6,513 nucleotides of DNA, taken from the NCBI GenBank assembly GCA_946184715.1, contig CAMHGU010000128.1:1-6513 (forward strand), in the 5' to 3' direction. This document shows, piece by piece, positions 1 to 5,875 of this stretch (its first letter is position 1; each line of letters starts with the position of its first letter). A program made the translations under genes and the position numbers. The notes below the pieces were generated by a model. The model was not told where the DNA came from and searched no databases. It saw nothing but the letters and a program-made list of their open reading frames with translations. The DNA is from an uncultured bacterium. GTDB lineage: Bacteria; Bacteroidota; Bacteroidia; Bacteroidales; Muribaculaceae.

Positions 1-6
1 GACTTG

Positions 7-900
7 TCAGAACGGCTTGGCCTCGGCATCGCCGGTGATGTCGCGCACGAGGTTGTTGGCAAGGCTCGAAGCGCCGATGCGGAACAGCTTGTTGTTGAGC
101 CACTCCTGGCCGAGCACCTCTTTGACGATAGTGTAGTAAGCCACGGCCTCGTCGCTGGTGCGCACACCGCCCGATACCTTGAAGCCCACCTTGCGGCCGG
201 TCAGCTCGTGATACTCCTTGATAGCCTGGCACATCACATAGGCGGCGTAGGGGTTGGCGCCGTCGTAGATTTTGCCGGTCGAGGTCTTGATGAAGTCGCA
301 GCCGGCGTGCATCGAGAGTATCGACGCGGCGAGCACGTGCTGCGCGGTCTTGAGGGCGCCTACTTCGAGGATCACCTTCAGCAGGGCGTCCTTGCAGGCG
401 GCTTTGAGTTCGGCCACTTCGTCATATACGCCTTCGAAGTCGTCGTCGCAGTAGAGGCCGAGGTTGAACACCACGTCAACTTCGTCGGCTCCGTCGGCCA
501 CGGCGAGGGCGGTCTCGGCCACCTTCACCTCGAGCTTAGCCTGCGAGGAGGGGAAATTGGCGGAGCAAACGGCCACGTCTACGCCGTCCACTTCGAGGGT
601 GTTGCGCACCACTTCGGCCCATTTGGCATATACGCATATCGCAGCCACGTTCTTCAGCTCGGGGTGGCTCTCTTCGAAGCGGTTCACGCGCTCGGTGAAG
701 TGCATCACCGAGGTGGCGGTGTCGGTGGAGCTCAGCGTGGTCAGGTCAACGGTGTTGAGCAGGAACTTGAGGGTGTCGAGGGTCTTGTTGGCAGCGCATT
801 TCTCGGCCAGGAGCTTATCCACGGCGGCTTTGATTGCTGCATCGTAGGTGCTCACCTTGCTGGCGGCTACTAATTGATGATACTTGTCGGTTGTTTCCAT
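7..900 (-). CDS. deoC: Deoxyribose-phosphate aldolase (DeoC, class I Schiff-base aldolase)
   Basis: Cytoplasmic enzyme that cleaves 2-deoxyribose 5-phosphate to glyceraldehyde 3-phosphate and acetaldehyde, the last step of deoxynucleoside catabolism. The 297-residue product shows the family landmarks in order: VDLTTL (51-56), AICVYAKW (87-94, the Cys in the usual active-site region), DEVDVVFNLG (139-148, containing the conserved Asp), FIKTSTGK (203-210, whose first Lys, K205, should form the Schiff base) and GFKVSGGVR (239-247, with the second active-site Lys, K241). It is longer than the E. coli enzyme (about 260 residues), with extra sequence at the N-terminal end; longer forms are common in Bacteroidetes. 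The ATG follows an A/T-rich stretch without a Shine-Dalgarno sequence. It lies 24 bases downstream of the MazG-like gene on the same strand, so it is probably co-transcribed and last of the three visible genes. The stop codon (TGA) is only six bases from the window edge, so any further downstream gene is unseen. Nothing looks damaged. Confidence 0.97.
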   Translation of the reverse strand: METTDKYHQLVAASKVSTYDAAIKAAVDKLLAEKCAANKTLDTLKFLLNTVDLTTLSSTDTATSVMHFTERVNRFEESHPELKNVAAICVYAKWAEVVRNTLEVDGVDVAVCSANFPSSQAKLEVKVAETALAVADGADEVDVVFNLGLYCDDDFEGVYDEVAELKAACKDALLKVILEVGALKTAQHVLAASILSMHAGCDFIKTSTGKIYDGANPYAAYVMCQAIKEYHELTGRKVGFKVSGGVRTSDEAVAYYTIVKEVLGQEWLNNKLFRIGASSLANNLVRDITGDAEAKPF

Positions 901-924
901 AATTTGATTAAGGTTTAAGTTGTT

Positions 925-1251
925 TTATGTTAGTTTCGGGTTGTTTCGATGCCGGAGGGCGTCGCGCTCGGTCTTCTTGGCGATGTTGCGCTCGATGGCG
1001 GCGGTGAGGTCGATGTCGCACTGATTGGCGATGGCGGCCACCACCCACACCACATCGGCCAGCTCGTCGCTGAGCTCGGCTTGCGCGTCGCTGGCCTTTG
1101 CCGACTGCTCGCCGTAGCGCCGCGCCATCACGCGGGCCACCTCGCCCACCTCCTCGGTCAGTATGGCCATATTGGTGAGCGGGCTGAAGTAGCGCACTCC
1201 ATAGGTGCGTATCCATTCATCTACCGTATGTTGAAGCTCAAGCAGTGTCAT
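925..1251 (-). CDS. Small MazG-family nucleotide pyrophosphohydrolase
   Basis: A single-domain, 108-residue all-alpha NTP pyrophosphohydrolase of the MazG superfamily. Such enzymes hydrolyse (d)NTPs, often damaged or non-canonical ones, to the monophosphate and pyrophosphate in the cytoplasm. The metal-binding signature is complete: EEVGE (33-37) on one helix and DELAD (62-66) on the next, giving the ExxE...ExxD arrangement that holds Mg2+. The C-terminal KKTERDALRHRNNPKL segment resembles what I recall from Bacteroides homologues. The length is typical of the one-domain type rather than the two-domain E. coli MazG of about 260 residues. It sits 17 bases after the transporter gene and 24 bases before deoC, consistent with one transcript. 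The start is the first ATG in frame and gives a normal family N-terminus; no Shine-Dalgarno is visible. Exact substrate preference cannot be read from the sequence, and no symbol is assigned because 'mazG' usually means the two-domain protein. Confidence 0.94.
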   Translation of the reverse strand: MTLLELQHTVDEWIRTYGVRYFSPLTNMAILTEEVGEVARVMARRYGEQSAKASDAQAELSDELADVVWVVAAIANQCDIDLTAAIERNIAKKTERDALRHRNNPKLT

Positions 1252-1268
1252 TTATATATCGTAGCGGG

Positions 1269-3113
1269 TTACACATCGGAGGGCGTGATGGCCGTGGTGG
1301 CGCGGCGGCGCATCTGCTGCTCCATTCCCTCCACCACGTTGATGATGTAGTCGCCGAGCTTCTCGGCCTCGCATATCACGTCCATATAGAAGATGCCCGA
1401 CTGGTACTCGTAGAGGTGATTGTTGATGTTCTCGATGTTCTCGTTGCGCATCAGGTTGCGGAAGTTGTTGATCTCGCGCTCCTTGTTGAAGTTGCGCACC
1501 AGGTCGCTCGCCGTGATGTTCTCTATGTCGCTGAGGTTCTCAATCATCCGGGTGAGCGCTTCCTTCACCAGGCCCATCATCTTGTCGATGGCCTCATACT
1601 GCTGGGCGATAAACTCCACGTGGGCCTCGTCCTTGCGCACTATCGTCTTGGCGATGTTGTTGCAGCTATCGGCGATGCTCTCTATCTCGCCCACTATCGA
1701 CATCAGCACCGAGATGCGAAGCTTCGACTCGTTCGACAGGCGGCCCTCGCTGGTGTGATTGAGGTAGTTGGCAATCTCTATCTCCATTCGGTCGCTTATC
1801 TCCTCGTATTTGCCTATGCGCGAGAAGAGCTTGTTGTAGTCGTCGTTGCCGCTCTTGAGGGTGACAAACTCACGCACCATATCGTACATACGGTCCACCC
1901 TATTGGCATACACGATTATCTCTTTCTCGGCTTGCGAGATATTAAGCTCGGCTGCCTGGAGCAGACCGCCCTTGATGTACACGAGCTGGAACTCCTCGTC
2001 CTCCTTGTGGCGCGAGCGCAGCACGAAGTCGCATATCTTCACGTAGGTGTCGGTAAACCATATCATTATCAGCAGGTTGATGATGTTGTAAACCGTGCGG
2101 AACATCGACAGGCCGAACGACACCGCGAATTGCAACGCCACAAATCGAGCGCCCAGCTCGCTGCCGCCGGCACCGGCGCCTTGCATCAGGTTGTTATAGG
2201 TCTGTGGCTCGGTGGCTTGTAGCTGGTCGCTAACGGTCATAAGCTGTGTGGGGTCGGCAAGCCCGAACTGCTTCGTTATCCACGCTATCAAATCCACAAA
2301 CGGCCCGAAGACCACAAACAGCCACATGGCGCCGAAGATATTGAACAGCAGGTGGCCCAGCGCGGCCTTCTTGGCCGCTATATTTCCGCTTAGCGAGGCC
2401 AGAATCGGGGTAATCGTGGTCCCGATACAAGCGCCGAGCACTATCGCGCACGACATATCAAACGGTATCCACCCTTTGCTGCTCATAATCAGCACTACGG
2501 CAAACGTGGCGGCACTCGACTGCACCACCATCGTCACCAGTAAGCCCACCATCAGGAAGAGGAAATAGGACCAGTAGCCCATCTGGGTGTAGCCTTGCAA
2601 GGCCGCGAAAATCTCCGGACTCGACTTGAGGTCGGGAACCGACAGGCTTATCTGCTCCATTCCGATAAAGAGCAGCGCGAAGCCGATGAGGAACTCACCC
2701 AGCGACTTCACCGAGCCTTTGGAGCTGAAAAGCATCGGCACCGCAAACGCCATTATCGGCACCGCAAACGCGTAGATGTTGAACTTGAAGCTACCCACGG
2801 CTATAAGCCACGACGTGGCCGTGGTGCCGAGGTTGGCACCGAAGATCACCGCCATTGACTGCGCAAGCGTCATCAAGCCGGCATTCACGAAGCTCACCAC
2901 CATCACCGTCGAGGCCGACGACGACTGAACAAGCACCGTAATCAGCACACCGGTCAATACGCCGAAGAAGCGGTTGCGGGTCATCAGCGAGATGATATTG
3001 CGCAAGCGGTCGCCCGCCACCTTCTGAAGGCCCTCACTCATCACCTTCATACCGTAGAGGAAAACCCCGACGGCACCAAGGAGTGTCAAGAATTGTAGAA
3101 ACGAATAATCCAT
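1269..3113 (-). CDS. Na+/phosphate cotransporter family protein with C-terminal PhoU-like domain
   Basis: Inner-membrane protein of the Na/Pi-cotransporter II family (NptA/YjbB type), expected to move phosphate across the membrane coupled to sodium; direction is not settled for this subgroup, since E. coli YjbB favours export. The 614 residues hold two inverted-repeat halves with the family signatures QSSSAST (63-69) with GANLGTT (92-98), and QSSAAT (198-203) with GACIGTT (227-233). About eight to ten hydrophobic segments lie between residues 5 and 357. A Gln/Thr/Gly-rich loop at roughly 283-322 separates the second repeat from the last membrane segments. From about residue 375 to 600 the chain is charged and helical, as expected of a PhoU-like cytoplasmic domain that couples transport to phosphate status. 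The ATG at 3113 gives a standard N-terminus (FLTLLGAVGVFLYGMKVMSEGL region). It is first in a likely unit with the MazG-like gene and deoC and divergent from rel. No Shine-Dalgarno precedes it; the upstream 125 bases carry 9-base repeats. Confidence 0.95.
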   Translation of the reverse strand: MDYSFLQFLTLLGAVGVFLYGMKVMSEGLQKVAGDRLRNIISLMTRNRFFGVLTGVLITVLVQSSSASTVMVVSFVNAGLMTLAQSMAVIFGANLGTTATSWLIAVGSFKFNIYAFAVPIMAFAVPMLFSSKGSVKSLGEFLIGFALLFIGMEQISLSVPDLKSSPEIFAALQGYTQMGYWSYFLFLMVGLLVTMVVQSSAATFAVVLIMSSKGWIPFDMSCAIVLGACIGTTITPILASLSGNIAAKKAALGHLLFNIFGAMWLFVVFGPFVDLIAWITKQFGLADPTQLMTVSDQLQATEPQTYNNLMQGAGAGGSELGARFVALQFAVSFGLSMFRTVYNIINLLIMIWFTDTYVKICDFVLRSRHKEDEEFQLVYIKGGLLQAAELNISQAEKEIIVYANRVDRMYDMVREFVTLKSGNDDYNKLFSRIGKYEEISDRMEIEIANYLNHTSEGRLSNESKLRISVLMSIVGEIESIADSCNNIAKTIVRKDEAHVEFIAQQYEAIDKMMGLVKEALTRMIENLSDIENITASDLVRNFNKEREINNFRNLMRNENIENINNHLYEYQSGIFYMDVICEAEKLGDYIINVVEGMEQQMRRRATTAITPSDV

Positions 3114-3161
3114 TATCAGTAATTGATGGGTTGGTATCGATATTTAAGGTTTTACCTATGA

Positions 3162-3215
3162 CGTTAAGGTCGTTAAAGTCGGTAAGGACGTTAATAACGC
3201 AATTACCGCAATCGC
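3162..3215. repeat. 9-base tandem repeat array in the transporter leader
   Basis: Four consecutive imperfect 9-base units begin at 3162, 3171, 3180 and 3189. The first reads CGTTAAGGT; the second differs at one position, the third at two, and the fourth keeps the CGTTAA core. Two further units in the same phase (3198 and 3207) share a CGCAAT core. CG recurs in phase again at 3225 and 3234. Read on the minus strand, the direction of the transporter gene, the unit is ACCTTAACG. The array ends about 50 bases before the transporter start. It could be an operator for a regulator that binds repeats, a leader structure, or slipped-strand noise. I know of no matching described site. Confidence 0.6.
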
Positions 3216-3245
3216 CATTCATAACGCGCTCTACGCATTATGCCA

Positions 3246-3253
3246 CAAATTTA
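3246..3253 (-). promoter_or_regulatory. Candidate -7 element for the transporter operon
   Basis: On the minus strand this reads TAAATTTG, an exact match to the Bacteroidetes -7 consensus TAnnTTTG. Transcription would start near 3240 and give a leader of about 125 bases before the transporter ATG, containing the 9-base repeats. No convincing -33 TTTG element lies at the expected distance upstream. The A/T-rich setting makes chance matches likely. Confidence 0.4.
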
Positions 3254-3410
3254 GCAATTATTTTCCATATTTCGTAATAACAGCCCTCGCAGCGCTAAAT
3301 TTTTCTTCGCTTCGCCACGGCGCGACGCGCTCGCCCGCCGCTGCCGGCCCTTTTATCACCTCTTTCGGCATTTTTTATCATCGCAGCCGCTATTATTGGC
3401 CGAAATTTAG

Positions 3411-3418
3411 TATCTTTG
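3411..3418 (+). promoter_or_regulatory. Candidate -7 element for rel
   Basis: TATCTTTG matches the Bacteroidetes -7 consensus TAnnTTTG and is preceded by an A/T-rich stretch (AAATTTAG at 3403-3410). The predicted start site near 3423-3426 leaves a leader of about 25 bases before the rel ATG at 3450. No good -33 element is seen about 20 bases upstream, where the sequence is GC-rich. Its close, correctly oriented placement supports both the promoter call and the use of the 3450 start codon. Confidence 0.65.
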
Positions 3419-3433
3419 TGACTAATTGGCAAA

Positions 3434-3445
3434 GTAAGCGCTTAC
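3434..3445. promoter_or_regulatory. Perfect 12-base palindrome before the rel start codon
   Basis: GTAAGCGCTTAC is its own reverse complement. It starts 15 bases after the candidate -7 element and ends four bases before the ATG, so it lies inside the predicted short leader. Its form, with a central CG and GTAA/TTAC arms, is like operators of LacI/GalR-family regulators. As RNA it could form at most a small hairpin next to the start codon. Function is inferred only from position and symmetry. Confidence 0.4.
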
Positions 3446-3449
3446 GGCT

Positions 3450-5855
3450 ATGCATACAAATGACGACCACAACAGCAGCACTGCTGCTATCCCCGCGCCC
3501 GCCGGCCCCGCGACAGCCGACGGCACCGCCCCCCGCGAAGCTCAGCAACCCGGCTCCGCAGGGCAGGCTAACCCCTTGAGCGACGACGCGCAAGCCGCCG
3601 CCGACGACGCCCTCGTCCAGGCCGCCTTCGATGAGCTCCTCGCCGGCTATATGGCCTCCAACCACCGCAAGAAGAAGGACATCATCGTCAAGGCCTTCAA
3701 CTTCGCGCGCAGCGCCCACGCCGGAGTCAGGCGCCGCAGCGGCGAGCCGTATATTATGCACCCCATCGCCGTAGCCCGTATCGTTAGCCAGGAGATTGGC
3801 CTCGGCTCCACATCTATCTGCTCCGCCCTGCTCCACGACGTGGTGGAGGACACCGAGTACACCGTCGAGGACATCGAGTCGCAGTTCGGCCCCAAAATAG
3901 CCCAAATCGTGGAGGGCCTTACCAAAATCTCCGGCGGCATCTTCGGCGACAAAGCCTCGGTGCAGGCCGAGAACTTCCGAAAGCTGCTGCTTACTATGGC
4001 CAGCGACATCCGCGTTATCCTCGTCAAGATGGCCGACCGCCTTCACAACATGCGCACCCTCGGCTCTATGCTCCCGGGAAAGCGCATCAAAATCGCCGGC
4101 GAGACGCTCTACATCTACGCGCCTCTGGCTCACCGTCTCGGCCTATTCGCCATCAAAACCGAGCTTGAAGACCTCAGCTTCCGTTTCGAGCACCCGCGCG
4201 AATACGAAGCCATAGCCGCCAAGGTGAAAGGCTCGGAGGAGTATCGCAACCAGCTTTTCGAGTCGTTTGCCGCGCCTATCCGCAGCCGCCTCGACGCCCG
4301 CAACCTAAAGTATGAGATGAGGGCGCGAGTCAAGTCGGTCTACAGCATCTGGAAGAAGATGGACGCCCGCAAGATCCCATTTGAGGAGGTGTACGACCTC
4401 TACGCCGCCCGAATCGTGTTCGACTGCCCCAACGAGGCCGACGAGAAACGAATCTGCTGGAACATCTACAGCGACATCACCGACATCTACCGCCTTCACC
4501 CGGAGCGAATCCGCGACTGGATCAGCACCCCCAAGGCCAACGGCTACCGCGCCCTGCACCTCACCGTAATGGGCCCCGACGGCAACTGGATTGAGGTCCA
4601 AATCCGCTCCCGAAAGATGGACGACATCGCCGAGCGGGGTTTTGCCGCCCACTGGAAATACAAAATCGGCGAGGGCGAAGAGGACTCGGAGCTTACAAAG
4701 TGGATTAAGACCATCGAAGAGATTCTCGACAACCCCGAGCCCAACTCCATCGACTTCCTCGACACCCTGAAGCTCAACCTCTTCTCCACCGAGATTGTGG
4801 TGTTCACCCCTAAGGGCGACACCATCACCCTGCCCAATGGCGCCACGGTGCTCGACCTCGCCTTCTCGCTCCACTCCGAAATCGGCACCCACTGCATGGC
4901 CGCCAAGGTCAACCGCAAGCTCGTGCCCAACTCCTACAAGCTCCACAGCGGCGACCAGGTGGAGGTGCTCACCGCCTCATCGCCTCAGGTGAAGCCCGAC
5001 TGGCTCAAGTTTGTCGTAACTGCCAAGGGCAAGACGCGCCTGCGACAGGCCCTGCGACGCAGCCAGCGCGAGGTAGTAAATCGTGGCGAGAGCATATATC
5101 TCGATTTCCTCAAAGCCAACGACATAGAGCCGAGCAACGACGTGCTCACTAAGGTACTCGGTATGAAACAGATGCGCAACCGCGACGAGCTGTATATGGC
5201 TATAGGGCGCAAGGAGATTCTCCTCGACGACCACCTCGCCGAGGCCCTCAAGGCCACCAACGAGCGCTCCCTGCTGCGCAAGCTCCTCCGCAACCCCTTC
5301 GCCTCTAAGCCTAAGCCGGGCGCCCTGCCTAAGCTCCCCGGGGCCGACAGTCAGCCGCCGCCAAACCCCGACAACACCATCAACGTCGATGCCATCAACC
5401 GCAAGCGCGACTACGTCCTAACCACCATCAACAACCGCAGCAACTACGTCCTGGCCGGCTGCTGCCACCCCATCGCCGGCGACGACGTCCTCGCCTATCT
5501 CGACCATAAGCATCGCCAGGTGGTGGTGCACAAGCTCACCTGCCCAATCGCCGCCCGCCTTAAGGCCAGCGACGGCGGTAACGTCCTCTCCGCCCGTTGG
5601 CAGCAGTCGCTCGAGAAGTTCCTCGTCCACATCTCTATCGAAGGTATCGACCGTTTCGGTATCCTCCAAGAGATTATCCAGACCATCTCCTCGTCGCTCG
5701 GCATCGACATTCGCAACCTCAACATCAACACCGCCGATGGCCTCTTCACCGCGCGCCTCGATGCCCTCGTGGGCGACACTAAGGCGGTCAACGATATGTG
5801 CCAGCGCCTCGATGCCATCGAGGGCGTTACCAAAGCCGTACGTACTAATTCTTAA
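3450..5855 (+). CDS. rel: Bifunctional (p)ppGpp synthetase/hydrolase, long RelA/SpoT homologue
   Basis: Cytoplasmic, ribosome-associated stringent-response enzyme that makes pppGpp/ppGpp from ATP plus GTP/GDP and also hydrolyses them. The 801 residues show every domain. The HD hydrolase has H104, HDVVEDT (129-135) and ADRLHNM (195-201), so hydrolysis should be active. The synthetase has RVKSVYSIWKKM (293-304), YDLYAARIVF (315-324), the G-loop NGYRALHL (364-371) and EVQIRS (382-387, E382 predicted catalytic). TGS spans about 447-508. A helical region and Pro-rich linker (618-645) follow, then the zinc-finger/RIS segment with C671, C672, H694 and C698, and a C-terminal ACT domain (about 722-795). 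An intact HD site argues for bifunctional Rel/SpoT rather than synthetase-only RelA. The protein is longer than the usual 720-780 because of an Ala/Pro/Asp-rich N-terminal stretch of about 50 residues; the ATG at 3450 sits just after a good -7 element, but a TTG at 3576 would give a 759-residue form. A PgpH-like gene follows after 20 bases. Confidence 0.98.
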   Translation: MHTNDDHNSSTAAIPAPAGPATADGTAPREAQQPGSAGQANPLSDDAQAAADDALVQAAFDELLAGYMASNHRKKKDIIVKAFNFARSAHAGVRRRSGEPYIMHPIAVARIVSQEIGLGSTSICSALLHDVVEDTEYTVEDIESQFGPKIAQIVEGLTKISGGIFGDKASVQAENFRKLLLTMASDIRVILVKMADRLHNMRTLGSMLPGKRIKIAGETLYIYAPLAHRLGLFAIKTELEDLSFRFEHPREYEAIAAKVKGSEEYRNQLFESFAAPIRSRLDARNLKYEMRARVKSVYSIWKKMDARKIPFEEVYDLYAARIVFDCPNEADEKRICWNIYSDITDIYRLHPERIRDWISTPKANGYRALHLTVMGPDGNWIEVQIRSRKMDDIAERGFAAHWKYKIGEGEEDSELTKWIKTIEEILDNPEPNSIDFLDTLKLNLFSTEIVVFTPKGDTITLPNGATVLDLAFSLHSEIGTHCMAAKVNRKLVPNSYKLHSGDQVEVLTASSPQVKPDWLKFVVTAKGKTRLRQALRRSQREVVNRGESIYLDFLKANDIEPSNDVLTKVLGMKQMRNRDELYMAIGRKEILLDDHLAEALKATNERSLLRKLLRNPFASKPKPGALPKLPGADSQPPPNPDNTINVDAINRKRDYVLTTINNRSNYVLAGCCHPIAGDDVLAYLDHKHRQVVVHKLTCPIAARLKASDGGNVLSARWQQSLEKFLVHISIEGIDRFGILQEIIQTISSSLGIDIRNLNINTADGLFTARLDALVGDTKAVNDMCQRLDAIEGVTKAVRTNS

Positions 5856-5875
5856 TCTTACACGTTATTTATCTG

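Larger units (their letters stand above)
3114..3449. other. Divergent intergenic region between the phosphate transporter and rel
   Basis: The only long stretch without a confident gene (336 bases). It separates two divergent starts and so must hold promoters for both. Base composition is uneven: A/T-rich next to the transporter, then an 85% GC block at 3311-3350 (34 of 40 bases), then A/T-rich again before rel. Visible structures are 9-base tandem repeats (3162-3215), an inverted AAATTTAGC pair (3247-3255 and 3294-3302) with a related copy at 3403-3410, candidate -7 elements in both directions, and a 12-base palindrome (3434-3445). Only short reading frames exist here. One of 62 codons on the minus strand (3222 to 3034) overlaps the transporter start in another frame and looks like chance; a 20-codon Leu/Thr-rich one (3218-3156, minus) is discussed as a finding. 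No tRNA, riboswitch or rho-independent terminator was recognised. Confidence 0.85.

Noticed and set aside
4..873. 289-codon open frame on the plus strand opposite deoC
   Set aside because: Gly/His/Val-rich shadow of deoC with no family resemblance; the opposite strand has all aldolase motifs.
1245..2222. 325-codon open frame on the plus strand inside the transporter gene
   Set aside because: Its translation is a His/Val/Leu-rich shadow typical of reading GC-biased codons antisense; the minus-strand frame carries clear Na/Pi and PhoU-like features.
3034..3222. 62-codon minus-strand frame across the transporter start
   Set aside because: It overlaps the transporter N-terminus by 80 bases in another frame, has no recognisable domain, and no supporting start signal.
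3203..3238. 11-codon Arg-rich upstream frame (minus strand) right after the candidate transporter start site
   Set aside because: Its ATG would lie within a few bases of the predicted 5' end, and frames this short are expected by chance.
3351..3380. T-rich runs after a GC-rich block, resembling a rho-independent terminator
   Set aside because: No stem of adequate length precedes the T-runs, and no plus-strand gene ends upstream of them.
3393..4133. 246-codon open frame on the minus strand spanning the rel promoter and N-terminal region
   Set aside because: It is antisense to the conserved HD hydrolase codons of rel and has shadow composition; its tail over the intergenic region shows no recognisable domain.
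4305..4946. 213-codon open frame on the minus strand inside rel
   Set aside because: Antisense to the synthetase and TGS domains, with shadow composition and no motif.
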